Below, in pieces: positions 32,750 to 43,300 of a stretch of DNA of 64,000 bases. The stretch is from a virus. Every line of letters starts with the position of its first letter. Positions within the stretch are counted from its first letter, which is position 1. The translations under genes were made by a program, and so were the position numbers. The stretch spans positions 1-64,000 of IMG/VR virus record IMGVR_UViG_3300020406_000408; one strand, 5' to 3'. The notes beneath the pieces are model-generated. The model did no database searches. It was not told the DNA's origin and saw nothing but the letters and a program-made list of their open reading frames with translations.

Positions 32750-34580
32750 TTAAATTGCCCGGAGTTAGGTCTTGTACATAACCCCAGCTACCCCCACTTA
32801 TCCTAAATAATTTCAAAGATCTTTGTACTGTAGATGTAATAGCACCAGTAACATCGTTAAATGTTGCGTCTCCTATTACTGATACACTACCACTATCACT
32901 TCCACCACCGTCTAATTGTTGTACAACCACTAAACTTTTGTTGAAACTTGCGTTCAAGTTGGCCGCTTCTAGTGTTGCTGTAGCGCCAGTTGTTGCTGTA
33001 CAGTGAACTCTAGCTTCACAACCTTCTACTTTTCCTCCTGCTGGAGCAATATCTTGTATAATTGTTGCTATATTCGTATTTAAATTACTGCCTGTTCCTA
33101 GCCCTGTAATATCTAAAGCTAAAGCAATAACTTCTGTACCTACTGCTGTATCTACATAGTTTTTTGTTGTTACGTCTGTTGTTCCTGTAGGATCTGCTAC
33201 TCCACTAATTTTTCTCGGTGTAACAAAATTCATGTTACCTGCTAGTGTAAGATTAAGTCCATTTCCACTACCGTCAACAACTCCTGTGCTTACTCCTATA
33301 CCGCCGGTAAAGCTGATGTTTCCTATATTAGCAGTAGTTAAATTACCAATGGATGTAATACCTGGAGCATCTGTACCACTGATAATAGTAACACCATTAA
33401 ATTTTAATCCACCAGTTCCGGTAAAGTTAACACTATTTCCTGTTGTCCATGCGTTACTAGCCTGTCTCCATAAAAATTCTTTGTCGCCATCTGATGATTT
33501 AACTATAATACCAGCAGAATCTACCTGTGTATCGTTGAGTAACGTACTATCAGAACCTAATCCAAGTTCAATATTCTTATCTTCTACTCTTAAAACAGCA
33601 GAATCAATAGTTGTAGTTGAGCCTGAAACTGTTAAGTCACCTGAAATTTTCATATCGCCAGTGACATCTAAAGTTGCACTAGGACTTGAATTGTAAATAC
33701 CTACTCTATTGTTCGCTGAATTAATTGTAACAGCATCTCTTTTTCCTAAACTAGTTGTCATTCTAATAATGTAGTTTTCTCCACTAACATTATTTTCTGA
33801 TACAACACCTAGGTTTGTTACTTTCAATACATTGTTGTCTGTTAATCCAACTGTAAGTCCATTGTTGTTTCTAATTGATAAAGCACCACTTGTAGAATCG
33901 TCTGAATCACTAGCTAAAAACTGTGCGGCTGTTCTAACAACACCTTGTGAATCAACAAGTGATGATGTTCTTGAAGCTGTACCTGCATATACAAAGTCTG
34001 CGTCGACAACATTAAATCCTTTTACAACATTTCCTGTAAAGCTAGGAATAGTATCAACGTTTTGCGGGGTGAAAGCAATTTTACTCCATAAACCAACAAG
34101 TGTACCACCTACCCAATATTTTACAATGGTTCTACTAGTTCCTGTATTATCAAGAACAGTTACTACTTGCGGACCTGAACGTCCTTGGAAAGCATTATAT
34201 ATTGGACCTGCTAATTCTAAATCTGTACCATCATAAAAATATAGTTGGTTTTGTTCGTTATTAATCCACAAGTCACCAGCAACCATTGATGGTCGGCTTG
34301 ATTGTACAATAGGTCCACCGCCTGTTGTCCAAGCTGTGCCTGTGTAAACTTTTAATCTAGATGTTGCTGTGTCCCACCAAATTTGTCCTGCTAAAGGTGT
34401 ACTTGGTGCTGAGGAATTAGCAAAATTTTCAAGCATGTGAAGAAAGTTTTCATTAATAGCTTCACCAAATCCTGAATAGTTTTTACCAATTAATGATATG
34501 TCAGTAGTTGTAGTATCTATTTGTCCGTCTGCTAGGTTAACAAGTAGTGTTCCACTAGTTTTGTTTATTTGATATGCCAT
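32745..34580 (-). CDS. tail-fibre-like protein, shared N-terminal module
   Basis: A 611-residue paralog with the same N-terminal module (GKNYSGFGEAINENFLHMLE, GQIWWDTATSRLKVYTG, GDLWINNEQNQLYFYDG). A repeat-rich shaft follows, with DVTGDMKISGDLTVSGS and GLKFNGVTIISGTDAPGI, typical of phage fibre/head-of-fibre intramolecular repeats. The C-terminus is a small beta domain (ATGATATLEAANLNASFNKS). It overlaps the neighbouring collar-domain gene by one base and is probably co-expressed with it. Confidence 0.78.
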   Translation of the reverse strand: MAYQINKTSGTLLVNLADGQIDTTTTDISLIGKNYSGFGEAINENFLHMLENFANSSAPSTPLAGQIWWDTATSRLKVYTGTAWTTGGGPIVQSSRPSMVAGDLWINNEQNQLYFYDGTDLELAGPIYNAFQGRSGPQVVTVLDNTGTSRTIVKYWVGGTLVGLWSKIAFTPQNVDTIPSFTGNVVKGFNVVDADFVYAGTASRTSSLVDSQGVVRTAAQFLASDSDDSTSGALSIRNNNGLTVGLTDNNVLKVTNLGVVSENNVSGENYIIRMTTSLGKRDAVTINSANNRVGIYNSSPSATLDVTGDMKISGDLTVSGSTTTIDSAVLRVEDKNIELGLGSDSTLLNDTQVDSAGIIVKSSDGDKEFLWRQASNAWTTGNSVNFTGTGGLKFNGVTIISGTDAPGITSIGNLTTANIGNISFTGGIGVSTGVVDGSGNGLNLTLAGNMNFVTPRKISGVADPTGTTDVTTKNYVDTAVGTEVIALALDITGLGTGSNLNTNIATIIQDIAPAGGKVEGCEARVHCTATTGATATLEAANLNASFNKSLVVVQQLDGGGSDSGSVSVIGDATFNDVTGAITSTVQRSLKLFRISGGSWGYVQDLTPGNLI

Positions 34581-36670
34581 TAGCCGCCAACTCCTGAATA
34601 AATTATGTATTTGACTGTTAAGAAAGGATTCATAACATTGTATGGTGTTCCTAATTCTGAAATATCAAAAGTTTCAAATTGTTCTAATCCTGTATTTTGA
34701 TTGTAAGTAATGTTCCTTCTATTTAACAATCCTCCTGAAGAAGTTCTAGCCTGTCCTGCTTGGTTTCCTGTAGGAGCATCATACACTATTGTATCAGCAT
34801 CTTGTGGCGTACCACTGTCATCTAATATTACATAAAATTGAGCACCTTTTGGAGAACGCAAATCATGTTCGTGTTCTGGTAGGTTCTTAACATCAATTGC
34901 TCTACTTTCAACTCCAGATGCTAATCCAACTGTATCAGCATTTACGTCTGTCACTCTGTTAGCACTTGTGCCTCCCATGTTGTCAGCACCTAACGGAAAT
35001 CTACCTCTGAAATCAGGTAATCCAAAAAATCCTGAAGCAACTTGGCTTTGATCTTTGAATTGAAACTGTATAGCATTGTACAAAGAAAGATAATCTGCTA
35101 TTCTCTGTTCACTTCCGTCACATAGTAACCAACCTGCTGGAAGATTTACACCACCGAATGGAACTATTGTTCCTATTGGAATAACCGGAACGCTACTTAC
35201 AAGTGCACTTTGTGAAATCTTAAATACGCCCGTTGAATCTCCAGATACTCGGTTTATTATTACTTCGTCATCTTGTCTTGGAGCAGTTGCTAAAGTTTTG
35301 TTAGCTATAAATGTATTACTAATGGCCGTTGTAAATACTTTTGTTGTACCACCTGTACTACCATCAAACGTTATTTGATTTGAGCTTACATCACCTGATA
35401 GTTGAAAAGTTGATGCTGTTGTAAGTTTGTTAGCATTAGCCGAACCACCTGTGACTGTACCTGTTACGTTACCAACAATGTCGCCTCTAAACTGTACCGC
35501 ATGTACTGTTTGCCATCTTTTGTCTGATGATCCTAAATTGTAAGTCTGTGTGGCACTAGGTTCTATGGAAGCAGATGTTGTAGTTCCTGCTATATTAACA
35601 GCATTGCCTACCCATAACTTTTTAGCAATACCAACACCACCTGAAATTTTTACAGATCCTGTTCCTATGCTTGTACTATCAGTTGTTCCTTGAATAATTA
35701 AATTATTACTTGCTTGTATTGATCCACTAACATCCAGTGCTTCAGCAGGTGTAATTGTGTTTATTCCTACCTTTTCGTTAGAATCTATTCTTAAAACATT
35801 TTTTTGAATTCCGTCATCATTTTTGATCTTAAAATCTAATGGAGCACCTTGTGTTTGGTTTACCATCTGTCCTGTACCATTGCTTACGGCTATATCAATA
35901 GTATTGGTTACCCCTATCCTTAATCCTTTATCATTGCTAATTATTAACTGTTCATTGGTTGTACTTGAAACATCACTTCTTAAAAATTTACTTGCCGCGA
36001 CAGGCAATTCGTTAGCAGACACAACTAAATTTTCTGCTTTTTCACTTGTGCCGTAAAACTTTCCTATTCCTGCTCCTGATATATTAGCAGTTGATAAATT
36101 TAATCCTGGTTGAATGGTTGAAAATCCAACAATAGTACTTTTTGGTGAAAATGATCTAGTTGAATAAATTGCTATTGGATTACCTTGAACTTCTATTTGG
36201 AGTACGGTATAATTTACTTCATCTTTACCTGTAACAGTTATTGGTTTAGCTCCTGTAAGTAAACCATCACTATATTCAGGTCCTACTAATGTCCAAGCAC
36301 TTCCTGTAAAAATATATAATTGATTGTTATCTGTATCAGCCCATAAATCGCCAGTCAGCGAGGATGACACAGCTGGGGAGTTATTTCCTTTTTTCAGTCC
36401 GCCGGCATTTACCCATGATGTACCATCATAAAGTTTTAGACTGTTTACTCCTGTGGATGTATCATACCATAGTTGTCCTTGTATAGGATTTCTAGGAGCA
36501 GATGAGTTTGAAAAATTTTCTAGTAATTTTAAAAAACTTTCTGCTATAACGGAACCGTAACTCGTTGTATTTCTACCAGGAATATCCAAACTGGTTGTTT
36601 GGTTAATTGTACTATCTTCTATAGAAATAGTTCCTTTGTTTGAGTCGGAATAATTAATTGAGTAAGCCAT
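34580..36670 (-). CDS. tail-fibre-like protein with phage tail-collar domain
   Basis: A 696-residue member of the same family (shared SFLKLLENFSNSSAPRNP and GQLWYDTSTG in the N-terminal 120 residues). Fibre repeats fill the middle (DVSGSIQASNNLIIQGT). Residues about 495-560 are a phage tail-collar/microcystin-dependent-protein domain: PIGTIVPFGGVNLPAGWLLC, then FFGLPDFRGRFPLGADN. The end, NPFLTVKYIIYSG, is the usual finish of that domain. In T4 relatives such domains belong to short-tail-fibre-type proteins. Confidence 0.82.
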   Translation of the reverse strand: MAYSINYSDSNKGTISIEDSTINQTTSLDIPGRNTTSYGSVIAESFLKLLENFSNSSAPRNPIQGQLWYDTSTGVNSLKLYDGTSWVNAGGLKKGNNSPAVSSSLTGDLWADTDNNQLYIFTGSAWTLVGPEYSDGLLTGAKPITVTGKDEVNYTVLQIEVQGNPIAIYSTRSFSPKSTIVGFSTIQPGLNLSTANISGAGIGKFYGTSEKAENLVVSANELPVAASKFLRSDVSSTTNEQLIISNDKGLRIGVTNTIDIAVSNGTGQMVNQTQGAPLDFKIKNDDGIQKNVLRIDSNEKVGINTITPAEALDVSGSIQASNNLIIQGTTDSTSIGTGSVKISGGVGIAKKLWVGNAVNIAGTTTSASIEPSATQTYNLGSSDKRWQTVHAVQFRGDIVGNVTGTVTGGSANANKLTTASTFQLSGDVSSNQITFDGSTGGTTKVFTTAISNTFIANKTLATAPRQDDEVIINRVSGDSTGVFKISQSALVSSVPVIPIGTIVPFGGVNLPAGWLLCDGSEQRIADYLSLYNAIQFQFKDQSQVASGFFGLPDFRGRFPLGADNMGGTSANRVTDVNADTVGLASGVESRAIDVKNLPEHEHDLRSPKGAQFYVILDDSGTPQDADTIVYDAPTGNQAGQARTSSGGLLNRRNITYNQNTGLEQFETFDISELGTPYNVMNPFLTVKYIIYSGVGG

Positions 36671-37281
36671 TATTCATTAAATCCTGTTAAGCTCTGTACT
36701 CTAACTGTATAGTCAATTTGTACTAATCTATTTAAACTTTTTTGTACAGGATGAAATACCACGTGTGTAAGTAACCTTCCTGTGCCTGCGGCATTGTAAC
36801 TTACTAGTCCTAACTCATCAAATACATATAAGCTATTGCTGTTAGTGGCATTATCAACAGCATCTTGCCCAGTGGGTTCACCATAGTCTAGCAAACATGA
36901 AACTAGTATGTCTGTATAATTTGTACCACTTACATGTCTTGATTCTATTTTGTTTCTAGCAGGATCCGTGTTATTAACACTTCTATCATCTACTACTTTT
37001 ACAAAAGTTTGATTATAAAGACTTGCGTTTGTGCCTGTGGAATTTGGTGTAAGGTACGTAATTATACCTGTTGGATCAATGCTTGTACCACCATTTCCAA
37101 ATGCCATCTGATATATGAATCCTTCTCCTGCGTTTCCTAGACTTTCTGCTAGTGAAATACTCATATTTTCATAATGGATAGCATTACGCTTATCAACGAT
37201 AATTTCACCATTTGTTGGATCAAAAATCTTGATATGCCCTTGTAAAAGCACCCCGTTATTTTCTTTGAAATTGTCTATCAT
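36670..37281 (-). CDS. virion structural protein of unknown position
   Basis: A 203-residue protein with AGGAAA before the ATG. Strand-rich, with MIDNFKENNGVLLQGHIKIF at the start, a YQMAFGNGGTSIDPTG segment and a long Asn/Thr-rich part, ending in QIDYTVRVQSLTG. It has the composition of baseplate-peripheral or fibre-connector proteins and sits between the collar-domain fibre gene and the giant protein. No enzymatic motif. A connector role is inferred from position only. Confidence 0.65.
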   Translation of the reverse strand: MIDNFKENNGVLLQGHIKIFDPTNGEIIVDKRNAIHYENMSISLAESLGNAGEGFIYQMAFGNGGTSIDPTGIITYLTPNSTGTNASLYNQTFVKVVDDRSVNNTDPARNKIESRHVSGTNYTDILVSCLLDYGEPTGQDAVDNATNSNSLYVFDELGLVSYNAAGTGRLLTHVVFHPVQKSLNRLVQIDYTVRVQSLTGFNE

Positions 37282-37299
37282 ATCACTTTCCTACAACTG

Positions 37300-37307
37300 T
37301 ATTTATT
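37300..37307 (-). promoter_or_regulatory. late-promoter-like box AATAAATA
   Basis: AATAAATA on the minus strand, 18 bases before the ATG at 37281. As at 32742, the TAA stop of the upstream gene (the giant gene) is inside the box. Confidence 0.4.
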
Positions 37308-40300
37308 TTGGTAGCTCCACCTTTTCCGCCTTAAAGAAACGTGCTACCAAACTTTCCGCATCATTTAAGGATTGTCCGCTGTCTGTCCATAGTGTTCCTG
37401 TGCGTCTAATGACTTGTATTTTAGCTAAATTTGCCGGTGTATTGGTCAAAGTAAGCTGATTTGTTGTGCCATCAACACTAAATTGGGCAGGTGATGTTAT
37501 ATCTGCTTCAGGAGAGTCCTGATTCCTTGTAACATCGAACATCTGTATACTATTCTTTCTTAATCTCTTACCAGCAACAAAAACTTCAAATTCATTTACC
37601 GTGCTTGGAATGAACGACAACTCGAATATACTTGTTGAACCGTCTCCTACAAAATCTTCCGTAATTGTTGTGTCAGCGTATGGTGCTGTTTGCTGTAATC
37701 CTTGATTGTATACATCACTACCTGCTGAATGTACCGCAGGTGCTCCTGTTCCTAGTGTTCCTCTTTGTAATTGTTTTAAGACATTACCAATTTTGACCAA
37801 ATAAGTGATTCTTTCTCCATTTATAAACAAGATACCTGGTATTCCACTATTTTTATCTGGAGCACTTATATTACTAGCATCTACTAAACTAATTTGTTTA
37901 TCTGTCACTTTAAGATCTTCAGCAAGTTTTAATGGTGCTACATCACCTAATCTTTTGTAAATATTTCTATTTAAGATATCTTTAAATTGACTAAATCCAA
38001 ATTTAGGTGAAATAGGTCCGTCGGCGCTGTATTGAATCACATCGATTACATCGTTATCTACTATAACATTGTTATATTTTACATATTTTTTGTCATCTGT
38101 TAGATAGTAATCTACACTTGGATTTTTTAGTTCACCGTTTACAATAAACCAAACATACTGAGCATCTATAGCCGGCTTACGAAGTTCAATCAATCCTGCT
38201 TTTAAATGATTGTATTGAACGTGATCCTCACTTCCAACAACTAAAGTTGATCTTGCTATGACATCAAAAGTTTGTCTTTCAAAATCTTGTATATCATGTT
38301 TACTGTATGTAGTGATTTTTATTATTTGTCCTTCAGTAGGTGCTACATCTAGTTTTAAAACACCAGGTGTTTCTACCCAGGTGTTTTGATTATTGATTAC
38401 TTCTACTGCTCCAAAGGCATATTCTCCATCATCTCTTATGTACACTTCTAATATATCTCCAGGTTGTCCTATACCTGGTTCTAGTATTATACTGCTATTA
38501 GCAGGACGGATATTAAATTCAGTAGCAATTTTAAGTTCTGTTCCGTTAAGTAAAGCTAAAACATTAGAGTTGTCAAAACTTCCAATAGGAGTTTGCCAAA
38601 TTTCTAAGAAGTATTCTGACACTCCTGTTTGAACTGTAAACTGTTGATTGTATCCAGCATTAAGTATTTTGTTTCCTACTTGGACCACAACGTTATGAGT
38701 ATGAGGAATAGATGAGTATGGGGTTTTTTCTAAAGTAAAGTTAAGCGTACTTCCATCGCCAGTAAATTCCTGTGTTTCTATTTTACTGTAACTTTGAACT
38801 TTGTCATATACAGCAAAATTAATAACGCTTCCGTCTCTCGGAGGACTACCAAACACAATAACTGCTTTAGGATCTTCAATCGCACTATCTTCACTAGATA
38901 CTAATACTGATTGTGCTTCTTTTCCGTCTACTGTAGCAATATAATCTAGTTTCGTTGTCCAGTGGGCTTTTGTTTTAAATTGTGTTGTACAACCGTCACC
39001 AGTAAATTCATCAAATTCTACAACATTTTCTCCATTACCACTTACGCTTATAATGTTTACGGAAGCACCATTTGAAGGTGTAGTATTAAATCTTACAGTT
39101 TTATTTTTGTAATCTACAGTATATGTATTAGGAGATTGTGTAATTCTATTCAATCTTACAAATAGCCCGTTTTCACTTTGTGGTTGAATTCCAAATCCAA
39201 AGTCAACTGTGGTGCCATTAGCGTTATAACAATTACTACTTATTAGACTACCTCCCTCTCCAGGTCTATGAAATACTTTAATATCAACTGTATCTAATAC
39301 TTGTCCAGGAATTTGTTCCTCAGGTCCTTTGCTAGTAGTCGGAGTTACAAAGCCATCACCATCTATAATTATTTCTTCTGGATTTATGCCTTTTGCTGTA
39401 CTAAACTGTAAGTCACCGCCACTTAATATTGTATCATAGGATCTTGGATCAGGCAAGAAAGATCCATCTGAAGTTGTTTTCCTAAATACAACAACATCAT
39501 TTGCTACAAATTTTTGTATATCATTTGTGATAGTGATAGTGGTTTGTGTTCCATCACCTGTAATACTGCTCATTACAGCATTTATATTAGTTTGTGATGC
39601 TGTGCCAAAATTAGGATCATCAATTCTTTTGCCATTTAGGTAAACATTATAAACAGCATTATTTTCTAAAGGTTTGCTCAGTGTGAATACTTCTGTACTT
39701 CCATCCATTTGGAATATTTCGTCATCAAATGTAGTATCAAATGTATCATAAGTTGTAGTAAACCAAGCATCTGAATCCCAACCGGTACCTGTACCAAAAT
39801 TATAACTGCTTACTTCTACGCCACCGTAGTCTACACCGTCTAATAATTGTCCTAAGTCATTTCCAAACATACCTGTGGTTGGATTATAGTAAAAATTAAT
39901 TCTATCCTGTGCTTGTAAAAGCTCTGCGGATTTATTATATGTAATTACAACACTTTTACTTGCTGTCTGCGGTTCTGTAAAGAATATTCTTCCGTACTTT
40001 CTCAAATAACCTTTTGTAGTATCGGATTTATTTTCAAAAGTATATTCACTTCTTAATGCTTCTAAGCCGTCAACTGTGACTGTAATTTGTGTATTCTTTA
40101 ATTGCATTGGCCATTTTAAATCAAATATTTGTTGATTCGAATTAGTTGTAAATGTTTCAGTTGTAGATAATTGACTAAACAAATACGTGCCTGTGACTCT
40201 GTCAAATTTACATCTTAAATGAGTTGATCTAGCTTTACCTCCACCTAGTACTGGACTTAATCTAGCGGCTGTACCTCCATCTTGTAAGCTACCTTCCAAT

Positions 40301-43300
40301 GTAATAGTTGGTTGTGATAGATATCCCGAACCTGTGTTATTCACCTTTACAGCAGTCACCTTTCCATCTGTACCTATGAATGCTGTGGCTTTTGCTCCAG
40401 ATCCTCCACCGCCTGTAATTTTAATAATAGGGGCATCTAAATAACCTGATCCAGTATCAGCTATGTTTAGACTTTGTAATTCAAAACCTATATTTTCTGC
40501 CCAATGTTTACTAGGATATTTTGTAATTTCGGAAAATCCACTTACAATTTTATTATCAATTACCTGTACAGATTGCGGTGTAATTCTTCCTTCTGCATCA
40601 TTGTATAGTGTAGGCAAATCAAAGTCAGTAACCACAGTTGAACTAGGATCTGTTTTTTCATAAGAGCTTAAATATTCTCTAACTTTTGTCCTATATGGTT
40701 TTACTTCATTAATATAAGATTCATAACTTGGTAAACTATCATTTTTAAATGTAACACGCTGTTCTAATTCTCCAACATTGTGTTTTGCTTTAATAAAACT
40801 TGTTTTAAATGCCCAATCAACATTAGGTTGCTCAGTAAATACATATCTTAAACCAGCAAAGAAGCATTCATTCCAATTTTTTAACAAATCATCTACAAAT
40901 ATTTTGTTTTCTAGAATACCTATAATCAAACGCATTTCAGCTACAGGCTCTGTGTCGTAAAATATTTTATCAAACCCACTGCCATCATACGCTATGTTTT
41001 CATTACTAACATCATATAATGAAGTTTTAAATTCTATTGTACCGTTTTGTCTTCCTACTGTTTTGTAGTTCACAGTATAATCTTCTGTGTCTTGGTCATC
41101 TTCTTTTTCTAATAATAACCAACCACCTGTTCCGACATTGTTAATCTTAACTATATCCCCTATCTTATCTCCTAAACCATACAATTCATAACTGCTGGAA
41201 ATAGTGTAATTGATAGGTGTAAAATTATTATATCCTGTTGCATACCAATCAATATATTGCCAATAAGCATTGACATCATATGCTTGAGTTAATGTTCTTA
41301 GCCACTCAGTACCATCCCAGGAAAATACTGCCCATTTTCCGCCTACCGTTTCATCGGTTTTCACCAACACACTAAATTTTCTAACTTCTATAGATGGTGA
41401 TACGTAATTTATTCCTCCATTTATAATATCAACAGAAGCAATACTTCCATCAGTTGCTAAAACAAAATTTAACACCGCCCCTGTGCCTGTGCTGTCTTTT
41501 ATTTTATAGGTTGGAGGATTAAGATATCCTTTACCTGGATCAGTCAAAAGCACATTAATTATTGTTCCGTTTTCTATCTCCAATGTCAATTTAGCTTGTT
41601 TTACGTTTGCTACACTTATAAAGTTTAATTCAGCAAATGTATCAGATGTTGTATCATATACTCCGGATACGCTTGTAGGAGTTGGATCAATTTCAGTCAA
41701 TCCAGACAGGTCTTTGTTATCAACTATTAATTCTGTTTTCAGAATTTTGTTTACACGCTCTACAAACTGTTTTCTTGCTTCAGTCTTGTTAATAAACCAA
41801 CCTTGTCTTGGTTCATTAAGATTGCCATATCGCTGTCTAACTGGCAACTCAACGTCTGGCACAGGTCTATCGTTTACATCAAATCCAACTAAACTATCAA
41901 CCCATTTTTGTTTAACTGTGTCATTTGGAATACTAGTTTCTAATCCGTCGGAAATAATTTGATACTCATTGTGAACATTTTGTTCTTGATTTTCTATAGT
42001 CCACCAATTGAATGTTATTCCAACGTCTTTATCTTTTATTAAGCTTCTACAATTATACAAAGCAAATCTGTTGTTTCCTAATGGCGATATAAATTTAACG
42101 CCTTGTTGAGTAGGTGTAGTAATTAATTTGCTTATATCAGATGCTGTAGTTTTTCTATTCACATCAGTTGGTAGTGTAGCTTTGTTTTTTACCCAATAAT
42201 AATAATTATTTGTAAAAGTTTGCGAAGCAGAATCATATATTCTTCTTGTGCTATAAGCAGAATCTCCGTACTTTGTCGTACCACTTATACCATTTGTAAG
42301 TCCAGCTTCTGTTCCTGATTGTGTATCCCATTCACTAGGAAGTAAATTTGTTTCTACCCATTCATAAACGTCAGCAGTAGTGCCTGGAAATAAAGTGTTA
42401 AAGTTAGCTGTTGATTCTAAGATATCACCTTGATGATGATTTATAAATCTAGCACTCCCTATATCCCACCAAATTTTTCCTACCCATTGATCGGCAGTAT
42501 AATCTAGTGTGTCTAAAGTTACTCCTGTAGCAGTGGCTACACTATATTTTGCTGGATCATAAGATACTTTAAATGTAATTTCTTGTTCGGCGGCACCAGC
42601 AATTTTACCTTGTAAAGGATCAATGTAATCTAAGTATGTTACTAATCCGTTTGTATTTTTATCAAAAAGATTTACACCTTTCAATTTTGTTACATCCATT
42701 GGAACTATAGGTTGTCTTCCTATTGTCCAAGATGTTGTATTCACAGGTTTTCTATACTCAGCAACTAATCCCCTATCAATTGTGTTATTAGAAAGTATTT
42801 GTTGTTTAGGTAAACCTAAGTATACATGATTGTTTTTTACCAACATGATACTACCAAAATCTTGTGTGTCTTTATCATAGGAAAAGTCTTGTCCATATAG
42901 CAAAGTATCATTAACAGTTTCATATATACTTACGAGTCCACTATCATTGTCTATAACTTTGAAAGGAGTATTTCCATTATCAAAAATTGTTGTGTCTTGA
43001 TCTAATGTGGTTACTCTTTCAAGATCCCCTCCTCTTGATGCTATAGCTAATGTGTTTCCGTCAAAATCTATTTTACTTCCAAACCTAGTATTTGAAGTCC
43101 TATCAATTGGCCTTAAAGTTTGATTTAAAGCAAATCTACCATCTGTACCTTGAATATAAATGTAAACAGCACCACCTCTTATATCTCTTGTACTGTTATC
43201 AGGAGCACCTACAGCTATTTTTTTCCCGTCATTGCTAATTGCTATAGTTTGTCCCCAATTTTCTGTGATATCCTGTGTTTCTAATAATTGTGAGTACTGG

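Noticed and set aside
33232-34236. Plus-strand open frames of 154 and 134 codons inside the minus-strand fibre gene
   Set aside because: They are antisense to a strongly supported fibre protein, have low-complexity products and no ribosome-binding site or promoter.
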